Assembly: GCA_037783415.1 (NCBI GenBank)
Contig: JAZGTN010000044.1
Coordinates: 1,054,001-1,118,000 of the forward strand
Reading direction: 5' to 3'
DNA length: 64,000 nt
Origin: Leptasterias polaris
Lineage: Eukaryota; Echinodermata; Asteroidea; Forcipulatida; Asteriidae
Of the stretch, positions 1 through 11,143 are shown in pieces. Both the position numbers and the translations under genes were made by a program. The stretch's first letter is position 1; each line of letters opens with the position of its first letter. The notes beneath the pieces were generated by a model. It was not told the DNA's origin. It was given only the letters and a program-made list of their open reading frames with translations, and did no database searches.

Positions 1-1
1 C

Positions 2-427
2 GCTAATCAAATTTGTCAGTACTACACGCATACACACAGAAGTTTGAAATGGTGGAAACGGGTGTTTTTTTGTTTGTTGAACATATGTATGCTCAATGCT
101 ACGGTAATTTTCAACAGCATACCAACAAATAAGCATGTCAGTAATCTTGACTTCCGTATTCAAGTTATAGACGGCTTGCTCACGGGTTGGGAGCGTTCTA
201 CAATGCTGCGTTGTAGACGATCCAATGCGAATAACCTTCCTGTTGGGATGATAGAGAAAATGCATTATCCTGGCAAAAACCCTTCCGGAAGAAAACGTGA
301 CTGCATCGTTTGTAGTAACCGTCGATTACACAAGAGAAAACAAACGAGGATGATTTGCAAACAATGTACATATCCAATGTGCGTCGTTCCTTGCTTTGAG
401 AATTACCATACATTGCACTTGGTTTAA
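2..427 (+). CDS. piggyBac-type transposase, C-terminal part (5' end outside window)
   Basis: The frame is open from base 2 to a stop at 425-427 (141 residues), so the gene starts before the window. The first third carries the helical stretch common at the end of the piggyBac catalytic core (YYTHTHRSLKWWKRVFF, then FRIQVIDGLL). The last third is the cysteine-rich zinc-binding domain of the family: CIVC near residue 95, then CKQC, CVVPCF and a final YHT. In the family this domain binds the transposon ends. No inactivating change is seen in the visible part, but the DDD catalytic core is not in the window, so activity cannot be judged. AATAAA lies just after the stop, at about 438. Several TTAA-flanked MITE families in the window could be mobilised by an enzyme of this type. 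Family assignment is confident; whether it is a domesticated PGBD-like gene or a transposon copy is not known. Confidence 0.85.
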   Translation, partial: ANQICQYYTHTHRSLKWWKRVFFCLLNICMLNATVIFNSIPTNKHVSNLDFRIQVIDGLLTGWERSTMLRCRRSNANNLPVGMIEKMHYPGKNPSGRKRDCIVCSNRRLHKRKQTRMICKQCTYPMCVVPCFENYHTLHLV

Positions 428-481
428 ATTTATGGCATAAATAAATATGTAGCTCCATATTTGTAGGCATTTTTAACAATA

Positions 482-613
482 GCCCCCAGCCCCCCCCCCC
501 CCCTGCCCCCCCCCCCTGCCCCCCCTATTCAATGTTGCCGCCAAAAATGTGTTCGTGTGTCCGCAATCCAAGGCAACTTTGAAAGAGGGGGGGAGGGGGA
601 GGGGGGAAGGGGG
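482..613. repeat. Low-complexity C-rich and G-rich tracts
   Basis: Runs of C (about 485-525) and purine-rich G runs (586-612) flank a short unique piece. Homopolymer lengths here are prone to sequencing error. No gene is seen. Confidence 0.8.
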
Positions 614-615
614 TG

Positions 616-786
616 GTCGTTTGTCAACACTTTTTTGTGGTTCATTTGTATTTAATGTCCTTCAATAAATAGTTCAGTGACATAAAATTATGTACATTTG
701 GTCGTTTGTCAACACTTTTTTGTGGTTCATTTGTATTTAATGTCCTTCAATAAATAGTTCTGTGACATAAAATGATTTAGATTTGG
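616..786. repeat. Tandem duplication, 85-bp unit, two copies
   Basis: The sequence beginning GTCGTTTGTCAACAC at 616 recurs at 701 almost unchanged, including an AATAAA in each copy. It may be a duplicated end of the neighbouring transposon. No coding potential is seen. Confidence 0.8.
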
Positions 787-1008
787 TGGTATGCTATAAT
801 GCTATTTGATTTACTGACACCATGGAGGATTAGACTGTATGCCTGTACAGTGCATACAATACACATGAAAAATCACTCACTGCACATTGGGGGCGCTCTT
901 CATTAAAATCCACACAAATTCGTTGGTGCAGAAGCATTGTGAGGGGTAACACACTGCTGGTATGCAAGGTCCTACTGTGAAATATTTGCTGGTAATGATA
1001 GGGATAAC

Positions 1009-1190
1009 GGCGCACCCAGGATTATGGGGGATTTTTTTTGGGGGGGGGGGGGGGGGGCTCAAACCAATGTATTGGGTGGGGTCCAGGGGCCGGCCTTACG
1101 GCCCCTGGTGGGGTCCAGGGCGAAGCCCCGGTGGGGGTCCAGGGGGAAAATCCCCCTTGAGCTCTGAGCTTTTGGCGTTTTAGGGGTGAA
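1009..1190 (+). repeat. Dispersed G-rich repeat with GGGGTCCAGGG subrepeats
   Basis: It starts GGCGCACCCAGGATTATGGGGGATTT in two steps, passes through a poly-G run, and then has three degenerate copies of GGTGGGGTCCAGGG. An inverted relative lies at about 2035-2136. Frames open across it are composition artefacts. Confidence 0.6.
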
Positions 1191-2034
1191 AAATCAAGCC
1201 TCTTTATGCATAAAATTAGAAAAAACGTACTAGTTTTAAGCACTTCTGATCCATATAAATTTTTAAAGTTTATTTAAACAAAATCCCACCTACTTTTCAT
1301 CACTGGGCGGCAAATTCCATTAATAAGTGGGCGGCAAACCCATATCCTACAGATAAACCTTTGTTTTGCGAAAGTGGTGTCACATAATAATAATTTATAT
1401 CAGATTACTGTTAAAAAATGAAATTATAAGTTTAACCAGGGCATGAATGTGATGTGTAATTTGGAAAGGGTAGGATTGCAGACCTTTTTCATCCCTGAAT
1501 ATAGCCGACTAAAATGAAAAATGTGGAAAAGAAGCAACGCGTGATTATATTCATTTTTGATCTGGTCGGTATCTGGTTCCATGCATATTCATTAAAAACA
1601 TCGCGGGTAAAAAAAATTACTATCCGGCGTTTCTCAAATTCAAGTGTAGTACTACAGGCAATGCATAAGGGGGAAAAACCATTGAATGCCGGAACGACGT
1701 GAGACATATTTTATCCTGGACAAATTAGCCCGTTGGTTTCAAATGCTTAATATGTTATTGTTGCAAGTTTAAACAATTATAAGGAGTTGTCATAAAATGG
1801 TGTTCAAAATCTTTCACCTCGCACCTCGCACCTCGCGTTATCGAATCTGCCGTATAAAAGAGTAATTTGGCAGGGGAAAAAAAATACGAATGGCAAAGGA
1901 AGAAAATAAAATACTGCCACCGGAAATAAAAACCAAAAGCTACACACACATTTGCACTTTTCTCCCTCGGGTCTTTTTTCCTTCCCCCTTCCTCCCCTCC
2001 CCCATTTTTTCTTTTTCTTTCTTTTCTTCCCTCT
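1191..2034. other. Intergenic DNA, no gene recognised
   Basis: AT-rich sequence with short open frames on both strands (for example around 1490-1707) that overlap each other and match nothing I know. A C/T-rich stretch occupies 1960-2045. Confidence 0.5.
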
Positions 2035-2136
2035 TCCTCCCCCGTTTTTTTTTTTTTTTTTTTTTTGACCCTCTTGGGGGGGGGGGGGCTCAAGCCCCCC
2101 GAGCCCCCCCCCCCCCCCCCCCCCTTGGGTGCGCCG
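2035..2136 (-). repeat. Poly-T/poly-G/poly-C tract, inverted relative of the 1009 repeat
   Basis: A T run, a G run, GGGGGCTCAAGCCCCC and a C run end in CTTGGGTGCGCC, the reverse complement of the GGCGCACCCA start of the 1009-1190 repeat. Confidence 0.6.
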
Positions 2137-3205
2137 TTGCTTCTGGACCATTATGCGTTAATGTAGACTGCGCCACAAAATTTGCAATAGGCTGTGCAAG
2201 TCTCGCGCGCATTCGAACTTCCGGGACCATAGTGGTCCCAACCATATGGAGTTTTACGTGGGCGAGATTTTGTTTCGTCAATTATTTTAGTTTAACGTAG
2301 GTTATGACCTAGAAAAGTATAAATGTTGTTGGGAATGTAATACTAAGTGATAACAACATGTGAAAGTAAAACCAATTCAACAATATAACGAAGAAAACCC
2401 AAGAATTAAACTTGACCTCAGCTTCCGGTTATTGCAAAAAATTAAGAATTTTGTGCTCGCCTCCGATCATAAAACTTACATAAACACTTGTTTTGGATGC
2501 GCAATTATAATCGCCAGATGCTGTAATTGCAAAGCAAACCCTTTTCATTGCAGTCTATGGTTGTTGAGGCGTCAGCATCCTCTTTAAACTGCGATACTTG
2601 TCCATTTAAGACCCGTTTGACCTTCACGAATCCGCGTAAAGGGGTTTCTAAAAAGTTAACATCAAATAGGCATCCTTGTCCCAGAGTTTTATTTTTTTTT
2701 CAATAATAATTTACACACTATTGTGGTTGTTTTTTCAAAAGCTAAAACTTTTCATAAAATTGTAATGATTTATTTTTGTTCTTCAGATTTTGTCATGAGA
2801 TATAATTTAAAACAAAGATTTAATTTCAGAAATAAAATGTTCTTCGTTTGACGTGTTTTCTCGTTCGGATACGCGCGAGACTTGCACAGTCTATATTCAC
2901 TGCTAACTTTTGCGAACCGCTCCTTATCAAAGATCCTTTAATTAACTCAAAAGAAATCTGACAGTTTTTGAATTGTTATACAAAGTGCTCATTGCATCTA
3001 ATGCCACATCCCGTGCCACAATACATTGTTGACAAACAAACAAATTCACCAATAGGAAATTACAACATAGGTCTGTATAATGATTGATTTCTCTAGTTCA
3101 AACGTTTAACTATCATTTTGGTCTCTGTATTATAGCTAGAATACCCCACCTTTAAAATCTAAAGAATATGCCGGCAGAGTATGGAGGAAGCTACCTCCAT
3201 GGTCA
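2137..3205. other. Intergenic DNA, nothing supported
   Basis: AT-rich sequence without a recognisable gene or clear repeat. The motif ACTTGCACAGTC/AAGTCTCGCGCGCATTC appears near 2190 and, inverted, near 2875, suggesting the ends of an old inverted-repeat element of about 700 bp. Confidence 0.4.
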
Positions 3206-3520
3206 GTGTGTGCAAAACAACTGAACAGTGATTATGCCAGCGATACAAGATGGCATGTCGAGTTTTTGCCAAAATGTACTACATTTTTGGTGTTACTGAA
3301 CTTACTGTCTGTTATCAGCATGGTAACTAAGGGTGTCTTTGCAGCGAGAGGCTGCCCTTATAGATGGGTGCCTTATGATGATTCTTGCTACTTGGGTCTG
3401 GATGCATCCATGAAGGGCAACTGGTACTCTGCCGTGATGCAGTGTGGTCGTAACAATGCATGGTCTCAAGCTCAATTTGGGAGAATAGCTAAGAAGAAAC
3501 CCTGCTTTGGGGGTGATTAG
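3206..3520 (+). pseudogene. C-type lectin-like domain, N-terminal fragment
   Basis: The open frame has a hydrophobic segment (TFLVLLNLLSVISMV, about residues 30-45) usable as a signal peptide or anchor. It is followed by the start of a C-type lectin domain: CPYRWVPYDDSCY, then NWYSAVMQC, matching the first cysteines and the alpha-1 helix of the fold. After that the similarity ends without a strong donor site (a weak GTAACA lies near 3451), and the frame stops at 3518. The central part of the domain (the WIGL region) was not found before the next piece at 5215. It is probably a broken gene, although an unrecognised exon in between cannot be excluded. Confidence 0.5.
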
Positions 3521-3674
3521 GGGGAATGTGTTAATTTGGACGTGTGTGAATAAAATTTAGTGAACTTTTGCTGAAATTGGCTGGGTAAACCTAATAAACA
3601 AAGTAAAAATTACATTTAAAAAAATATATATAATCAAACAAAATAAGTTACTGCATTCGTCGGTTGATGTAGCC

Positions 3675-4037
3675 TTAAAGGTATTATACTGGATTGGCAG
3701 AGCTGACAAAATAATCACAGACAGTGTTCATGTTTTGTGTAATCAACCACATACATGAAATAACAAACCTGTGAAAATTTGAGCTCAATTGGTCATCGAG
3801 GTCACGAGAAAATAGTGAAAAGAGACCTTATGTGTTTTCTGTTTTTCAAACATCGAGTTTATTATCGCGCGCGATAAAAACTATTGTTTTACTCATTTCT
3901 CAGAAACGATAGCATTTTAGGCAGAAATATTTTAAGGAACCCTTTCTACCATTACTTACTTTAAATCATGTAAGTTATGTGTGAATCTGTGAACATTTGT
4001 GTTTTTCGATCTTACCAATAGTGTACAGGGCCTTTAA
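3675..4037 (+). mobile_element. TTAA-flanked MITE, family B (copy 1)
   Basis: 363-bp element bounded by TTAA on both sides, beginning TTAAAGGTATTATAC and ending GTACAGGGCCTTTAA. Near-identical copies lie at 22372 and 55201. The TTAA target duplication and AAAGG ends fit a piggyBac-type non-autonomous element. It has no coding content. Confidence 0.85.
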
Positions 4038-4536
4038 GGAAATGTTTGTATAAGACAATATTAAAGGTATAGTAAATATTTCAAAAGAATAACAGCTCAG
4101 ACTAGATTCTTTTTTATGTACATTCCAAAATTCCATAATATACTTGTTTTGATTGGATTTAAATGTGGGAAACCAACAATCACATTCAGACACTTAATAC
4201 CCTCTATAGTCACTGTACCACCCAAAGCTGCAGCAAAGTTTAGCGACATGACATACTTGCAGTAAAACAATAGAATCATTGTTCAAAAGCCGTATATTAG
4301 GCTTAATTATCGCGTTATTTTTTGATTATAATTTTCGTTAGCATCAGTCACTGAAAAACGGTTGATGTCATGTTCAGAAGTGAAGTGAGAGAACTAAATC
4401 CAGCGCCGTTCCTAGGGTCAATTTTTAAAGGAGCACAAGGGGTGCACCATTTTATTTTTATTTATGTTGGTTTTTTTTTGGGGGGGGGCACTTCTGGCCA
4501 AGTTTTCGTTAGACTATTTCCTAAACAAAACCCTTT

Positions 4537-4884
4537 TTAAAGGGTGTGTACAACATTGGTAAAAGACCAGTATCCACACTTGATGTGACCTGACATAATA
4601 CATGCAATAACAAACCTGTGAAAGATTAAGCTCAATCGGTCTTCGGAGTCATGAGAAAACAATGAAAACCCCCGTTATATGTTTTAAATTGTTTTCAAAC
4701 ATCGGATTTTATCCTGCAGGATATAAGACTACTGTTTTACTCATTTCCTAAAAACTATGGCATTTCAAGCACAACTATTTCAAGGGAGGTTTTCCACCAT
4801 GACCATCTTTATACCATGTAAGTTATGTGCAAAACTGTGAACATTTATATTTATAATCTTACCAATGTTGTACACACCCTTTAA
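4537..4884 (+). mobile_element. TTAA-flanked MITE, family C (copy 1)
   Basis: 348-bp element with terminal inverted repeats TTAAAGGGTGTGTACAACAT and its complement, and TTAA at both borders. Other copies lie at 16161 and 22921 (inverted). Its interior (AATAACAAACCTGTGAAA and the following stretch) resembles family B, so the two families share an ancestor. Confidence 0.88.
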
Positions 4885-5214
4885 AGTAATTTACTCATTT
4901 TTATAAGATAATCTGGCGTGAGTGTAAAAACATACACTTTGTCTGTGTCTGAATGGAAAAATAGTTTTAAAAACATCGAAATTATCATAACATAGCGAAT
5001 GTATGCTATCACTCTGCAATTGTCCAATCCCAAAAGTTTAGATTTCAAATCGGGAGGGGGTGGGGACAACCGGGGGTGCACGGACATCAAATGGGGTGAG
5101 GGGGGGCACGTGCCCCCTCTTATAGTTACGTCACTGACTGCAACTAATATGCTCAATTAGAGCTTGATTGTGTGTTCATTATTATTTTAATATGTTCTTC
5201 AAATTAAAGATCAG
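4885..5214. other. Intergenic or intronic DNA
   Basis: AT-rich start and a G-rich patch around 5050-5120. No gene is recognised. A pyrimidine-rich stretch leads to the AG at 5213-5214. Confidence 0.5.
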
Positions 5215-5323
5215 TTGTAATGATGCTGAATTAGTTGAAGGTGAATGGAACTGCGACGAGGATGGTAAATATCCGACTGAGTATCAGAATTGGGCGCCAG
5301 GCCAACCAGATAAAGATTATGGC
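5215..5323 (+). pseudogene. C-type lectin-like domain, C-terminal fragment cut by a MITE
   Basis: After an AG acceptor the frame reads CNDAELVEGEWNCDEDG, then YQNWAPGQPDKDYG. This matches the EGxWxW...xNWxPGQP core of C-type lectin domains, where the QPD/EPN triplet governs calcium-dependent sugar binding. QPD would predict galactose-type preference if functional. The reading frame then enters a TTAA-flanked MITE beginning at 5324, before the WND part and the last cysteines, so the exon looks interrupted by insertion. It probably belongs with the fragment at 3206. No other exon was found. Confidence 0.6.
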
Positions 5324-5514
5324 TTAAAGGTACACGTTGCCTTGGATCGCGGGTGAGCTGGTCTATACTAAAAAGCGTGCAATTTCGAGGCAAATTTGTG
5401 TGGATCATTGTATTTTACTTTTAAAACACCTTTCTAACCATATGAATTTTATAACAAACGGTTAAAAACGCTTTTTATAGACCAACTCGCCCGATCCCTT
5501 GCAATGTCATTTCT
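5324..5514 (+). mobile_element. TTAA-type MITE, family A (degenerate copy)
   Basis: It starts TTAAAGGTACACGTTGCC and carries CTTGGATCG and GTGTGGATCATTGTATT. It ends in a decayed complement (ACCAACTCGCCCGATCCC). An intact copy is at 55559-55880. It sits directly against the lectin exon. Confidence 0.75.
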
Positions 5515-6192
5515 ATGGTGGCCCTGAAGTGCGCATCCGTATGTGATGTCGTGAATTTTTTCGCGATTAATACATGCGCATACATATAAGAATATACATA
5601 TGGCCATATACAATGTCATAATTTTTTTCGCATACTTGGTCGCATACCTTTGAATAAAATTTCTTAAGGTTTTGGGAGTTTCTTGCATTCAATTGAGATT
5701 CCAGACTTCAGAGTCAAACACGAAGGGGTCTAACTACTTTCCTGCTACAGTACTACGTACTCCCTAGATCATTAAGAATAATAGTCTGCAACCATGACAT
5801 CATCCCAAAGGTATGCGACAAAATGAAATAAAGTTCACGACATTGCAAATAATGCGCACTTTTATTATTCGCAATCTTTTGTTTTACTATTCACCATTAA
5901 AGGGGCACTGTGGTCATGATCATAGTCTGCTTGTGGCTGGACATGTTCGCTGTTCACTTCTCTCCGAACCTTTGCACTGTCACGAGTCGAAAAGGGCACA
6001 TTGCTTTCGGATCGGGCGCTTTGCGGGGCTATACAAGAAATGAAGACGGTTGGAAAGATGTTTTAAAAGTAGAAGATATAGATTCACACATATCGCTCGA
6101 AAATGCTTGGTTTTCCTTTTATTTCGTGATAAACCATGGATTATCCCTCGGACACGTTGCAGCTGCGTCCTGTCAATTCAGCTTCGCCTATA
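5515..6192. repeat. Repeat-derived DNA with a decayed family A MITE
   Basis: From about 5985 the sequence resembles family A (CGGATCGGGCG, GGAAAGATGTTTTAAAAGTAG, GGTTTTCCTTTTA), interrupted at 6193 by another element. The stretch before it shows no gene. Confidence 0.5.
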
Positions 6193-6458
6193 CAGCAATC
6201 CTTCACCGATCTTGAACTCTTGGTGGCAGCAGATATGCCTCCATTACTGCGGTGTACCTGGGTGGTACTGCGCTGCCTCTAGCGACTGGTATAAGGTTTG
6301 GGCTACACGGCGATCATTTGATCAGTCGCGGGTTATTGGACTTTCACTTTGCAAATCGCTTAAACCCGTCGCTAGGCAGCGCAGTACCACCCAGGTACCA
6401 CCGCAATAATGGCGGTATCTGCTGCCACCAAGAGTTCAAGATCGGTGAAGGATTGCTG
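6193..6458 (-). mobile_element. Foldback element F (copy 1), TATA target duplication
   Basis: 266-bp inverted-repeat element starting CAGCAATCCTTCACCGATC and ending in its complement, flanked by TATA at 6189-6192 and 6459-6462. The inverted repeats are long (over 80 bp with small gaps). It is in the opposite orientation to the copy at 15885. It is non-coding; overlapping open frames are artefacts. Confidence 0.85.
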
Positions 6459-6462
6459 TATA

Positions 6463-7700
6463 CTTGCTGTCATTGTTGCATTGTACCGTTGGAACATGAC
6501 TGTGTATGTGCACTAAAGAACAAATGATCATGAATGAAGCTACTTAAATCAATTAACTCTCTCACGGGAATCATATTAAACCAAGAACATAAAAATGAAG
6601 CACGGGGGAATATTGACTGAACCTGAAAAAATCTTTCCAACAATATCCACAGAATTGAGAAAAAATCTATTCTGAGCAATATTGAATCCCATATAGCCTA
6701 ACTCTCCTCACAAATGAAATTATCATTTTATTTGACCAATCTGAATTTAGCATTTTTCGACTGATACAAAGAAAACGCATGAACTTACAATCCACTGTAA
6801 GTATAATCCATAACCCTAAACACGAAACAAAAGTAAATGCGACATCAACTAAAATTAAAAGTACCAATAACTACAGGAAACTCAATTCTTAAGTAATATT
6901 TTGATTGTCAGAGGTCAATCCTCACACTATACCCGTCCCGCGGAACTTGTGCGCGACATGTTAATTAAACTTCAAATGTTGACATTTCAACAAGGTCACG
7001 TGACCCAAATCAAACCCAGGGGAACTTACTTGCCATTCCAGCAGCACCCCACAACAGACAATGACTTGAACCTGAAGTCATACCTTTTGCGCTTTAATTT
7101 GTAAAATGTCTAGGGTCACATCACTCATGAGCATGTGAGCACAAGTTCAATCAATAATCAGACCATTATAAAAGTGTGTCTTCATTGCTTGAAATCTTGG
7201 GTCGGTAGAAAGCCAAGGCTTATTTCACCCGTCTCGTCAAAGACTCAAATGTAAACACTATAGAGGGGTATTTGCTGCAGGATGAAGTTAAAAGCGAGAG
7301 GCAATTAGGTTATAGTGAGACACATGAGTCTCTATTAATTAGTCGTTCGAACTTCAGGTAGGCCTAAAGAAATATCTGTGTTATCAGGAAGTGGGAATAC
7401 AAATAGTTTGGAAATATTCCATCGTGCGATTTACTTCAGATTTCGACAGGCATTCCATCCATCTCAATTACCATCCTCATTAGCAGAAGTCATACACCGC
7501 AAATGACCGAACACTTATACTGCCCGGCACTTACAGCAGACGGCTGTTTTACAAACCATGTAGACAGAAATACATGTACTTTCAATCAACTACACCAAAC
7601 AGTCATGATAAAAATAGCTAGGTTCCCCCCATCCGTTCAATCGATGTTTTCTGCAATAGGCATGAGTATCGGGGAAGCGCGACGCCGGTGTTTCAGACCA
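6463..7700. other. Intergenic DNA, nothing supported
   Basis: No conserved coding signal is visible on either strand. Short open frames at 6901-7104 and 7503-7709 have no recognisable family. Confidence 0.45.
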
Positions 7701-7701
7701 A

Positions 7702-7852
7702 GTATATAAGAGGTGTTTGCGCGGATTTTGAGACCTTGGTAATTTTGTTACTTTTCTTTTTTAAAAGTTATTACAAACTTTGTATTTCATTCTTCCCTAA
7801 GTAGTAGTAGTGGCTGTTCTGTTCTGATTGTGAAACACGTGTAGGAGAATGG
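7702..7852 (+). promoter_or_regulatory. Possible promoter and untranslated first exon of the SBNO gene
   Basis: A TATA-like TATATAAG lies at about 7702-7709. About 145 bases further on is a strong donor, GGG|GTAAGT, at 7852/7853. The first coding exon at 11144 is preceded by a pyrimidine-rich stretch and CCAG at 11137-11140, leaving only AAAC before the ATG, which implies an upstream untranslated exon. This pair is the best match I see. A second TATA-like site (CTATATATGCC) at about 7983 is an alternative. This is inference from motifs only. Confidence 0.25.
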
Positions 7853-8167
7853 GTAAGTATTTCAGCCGGCTTAGTTTCATAATTATGATTACACCAGTCA
7901 TGCCAGTCATTGCATGACATGAGTTGACAACGTACACACACAGTCATCGCATTTAATTTCCCCCATGCATGCCATGTGATGCCCTATATATGCCTGCCTC
8001 TGGGAGTAGAACTGACTGTCCGGCATTGACCAGGCAGCAAAGTTCCGTAGTAGTGAGTAGTGTCCCCATAATTATGCCGGAGTGTGCTGTAATTTAAAAA
8101 CTGCAATGATGCTTGTGTGGTCTAGTGTCAGACTCAGAGTGTAGTACTACAGTACTATACGGTACTA

Positions 8168-8247
8168 CAGTCATTTGACCAGTTCGGGATCATTGACCAG
8201 TTCGGGATCATTGACCAGTTCGGGATCATTGACCAGTTCGGGATCAC
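8168..8247 (+). repeat. 18-bp tandem repeat, four copies
   Basis: GACCAGTTCGGGATCATT is repeated four times. A single copy recurs at about 8612, and inverted relatives (CTGAACTGGTCAAAC) occur at about 9031 and 9210. Confidence 0.9.
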
Positions 8248-10043
8248 TTCAACTTTGCAATAACCAAATAATTATATTACTTCTCACATTACCAATTTCT
8301 GTTGATACATGTGAAGAATAACATCCATTAAACCAACAAACCCAAAATAAGGTGCCAAAAATCATTGGCAAATAAATTATGGCCGTTTTCCTGAAGTTTG
8401 TCTGCGATATTGATAATTATTTTGTTTAAAAATGTTGGTTGAAAAACGCTGTTAAAACTTCTCACCTTTAGAATTGGAACGCCAGGGCAAAAAACATTTA
8501 TGTAAAATGCTAAGAATGTGTAAAAAATATTTCCTGTAAATACTGAGCAGTCGTCTTGTTTTTTTGAGAAGACAAAATTACCAAAATTGTCTTTGGGGGG
8601 GCATCGTACCCTTGACCAGTTCGGGATCACTCAACATCTCATTGCGTCAAATGGTGCCGCACTAACTTACCAAGTGAGGTAAAAACATACTGCTGCTGTC
8701 GAAAGTTTATTTATTGCTTTTGAGATACATTTTTACTTCAACAAATTCTTGTAGATTGTTTTTTTCTGTGAGAAAATGAAACTTGGAGGGGTCAATAATG
8801 CTTTAGGTGCGCTTCACTTTTTCTTTTGCCTTTGCTGTTGTTTTGTGTTTTTGTCGCTGGGTTTTTGCGCTGCTGTTGAAGACACTTGCATGACATTCAC
8901 TAAAGAAAGGAAGTCCAAGTCCATGCCAACACACTTCTGAAGTTTCGTGTCCTTGAGAGACAGTTTTATGAATGGGAGTATGGGTTTGCAATAAAGGGCA
9001 CGCTACTGATTCAGAATAGAATCAACTGATCCTGAACTGGTCAAACAGGTGACGATACTTTTATCAAAGCCTCTTCAAAAGTACTAATCTTTTTTTGTCG
9101 GTGAATACTTGGTGAGTTTTATGACATGTTTAGGTAAACTTATCAACTTTTTTGTTTAAGATATCAAAGAGATTGCAACAAAAAAACAACGTGAATTCAA
9201 AAAGTGATCCAGAACTGGTCAAACGACTGTACTACTACTACAAGACTAGTGTACTAGTACGGACAAATTTGATTTTGACTGCCAATTTTCACTCACAGTA
9301 TTGTAGTAATGTTACCAAGGAAAAGCAATATAACATCATATTTTTTTGATCAAATTAAGAATGAATAACAGAGTAGTTACTATTTATTAGTATTTTATTT
9401 CATAAATGAATGAAAAAGTGATAGTGTGATACAGGAATTTTACCTGACTTCTTTCCGAGTTCAGTAAGTTAATTAAGTACTAAGTAGTGTGTACTCAGTT
9501 GTTACTTTCTGTACGTACGGCTACCTCCATCCATGGTCAGATAGTGGATACACAATTTTAGCCTATTTTTGTAATAATGTTATGTGATGCGATGTACTCT
9601 GAACGACGGGAGAAATGTTTTTTATTTTATTTGTTTCTTATTCAAAGAAGGTTTTTTTGTTACCCTCGCAATGCTCAATAAAGAGTGCAAAAAACACATA
9701 GAGCTCTAGAGCCTAATTTTGGTGAGATCTGGTTTAAAAAAAGAACTGTCAGGTGTACAAACGGGAAGGGCAAACAGTTTTGAATATAATTTTGTACGTA
9801 TAGTAATAACCTATTAAATTGAGGTTTGTGGAGAATTAATAGCATCAGGAAGTGTGATAATTTTCCAATTAGAAACTAACGTTTTTTGCCGAAACTTTTC
9901 ATCCATAGACTTTAGGAAATTTGGACGGGTATTCACAGTTGTGATCGGTCAATGCATTTGGGGCTAAAAATCTGTACCCTGCAACCACTTCACTCACTTA
10001 ATTTAGGTTGAAATTATATCCAAGCTGTCCAGAAGGGTTGACA
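8248..10043. other. Intergenic DNA, no gene recognised
   Basis: AT-rich sequence with short frames only. A minus-strand frame at 8328-8630 (100 residues) has no recognisable motif. Stray copies of the 18-bp motif from 8168 lie here in both orientations. Confidence 0.45.
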
Positions 10044-10049
10044 GAATGT

Positions 10050-10665
10050 CAGGGTTCTGCCCACGGTGGTCGGTGCCGGAAAACCCGACCGGCACTCATG
10101 ATTCCCCGACTGGCACTCGCAGAATTTTTTCTTTTTCCGACCACCACACATTTTCCCTTTTTTTTGCCCATTTCCTTCAAAATATTTTGAACAACGTGTA
10201 AAACAAATTATTTACCAGTAAACAGTTTTATCCAAAGTTTCGAGTAGCCTACTTCTTTGGTTTGAGTCTATTTTAATGATCCAGGAGCGAGCATTCCTCC
10301 CGCCTGTACGATGTATATATATCCAACGCACGAAACCCGCATTGATTTTGCAATGGTTTCCAGTCACGCTGATTATAGCTTTACGCTTGGAATAACATGA
10401 TACCAGTTTCATCATGTTGCGAACCCTATTCTACAGCGTTTAATACAACGGAAATGAACTGCAGAGTAAGCACCATGCTATAGATGCTGTAAATTGTTTT
10501 CCCATGGCGGTAAAGGCGTGCGTGCACTGAGGGCCTACTTTCAAGGCACAGCTAGCTGCAGGGCGCACGTGTGTAACCACTCCGTGCACGATCGAAAGGA
10601 AATTGACTTGACTGTACTAGGAAAAAAAAATTTCCGGCACTAAACAAATCCTGGGCAGAACCCTG
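10050..10665. mobile_element. Non-autonomous DNA transposon, 6-bp target duplication
   Basis: 616-bp element with inverted ends CAGGGTTCTGCCCA...TGGGCAGAACCCTG, followed inward by GTGCCGG and its complement. It is flanked by GAATGT at 10044-10049 and 10666-10671. No transposase frame is seen. The superfamily is unclear: the CAGGG end looks hAT-like, but the duplication is 6 rather than 8 bp. Confidence 0.8.
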
Positions 10666-10671
10666 GAATGT

Positions 10672-11143
10672 ATACAGAGAGGCACAGGCACTTTGAACAA
10701 TTACTAACTGTCAAAATCATGAAAAAAAAGTCATTTTTAGGTGTCTGGTTGTCTTGACAACGCTGCTTGCTACACTCCATTTTAGTTCCTTCGGAGATGA
10801 GTGCCCTAGAGTTCCGTCCGCATGATGAAATGTGTGCTTCAACTTTTCTTTAAAAATTTAGTGTTTTAGCTACCAAATCCTTATGAGGAATATTACAAAA
10901 AGGGAAATGAAGTACAACATCCATAAGAAAATCAAATAAATCCCTTATAAAGTTGTGGCAGGATACAGATTTTTGTATTTGAGGCTGAGTTTAATAATGG
11001 TGGGTTTTGTGTTAGGGAAAAAAATATTTGCTCACAAAGTCAGTGGCATGTTTTATTAGACACTTGTGGTAGTGTTTCTATACTCTATCATCAAGCAGAA
11101 TAGAAGACGAATTTTACTGTTTTCTTAATTAAAATCCAGAAAC
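10672..11143. other. DNA upstream of the first SBNO coding exon
   Basis: AT-rich sequence. A pyrimidine-rich run and CCAG at 11137-11140 form a good acceptor four bases before the start codon. Nothing else is recognised. Confidence 0.5.

Noticed and set aside
1755..2300. Frames rich in Lys/Gly or Phe/Pro across homopolymer tracts
   Set aside because: Low-complexity composition artefacts.
6050..6527. Frames of 90-120 residues on the plus strand, with a mirror at 15681-16121 on the minus strand
   Set aside because: Both are translations of foldback element F, which is an inverted-repeat transposon without a gene.
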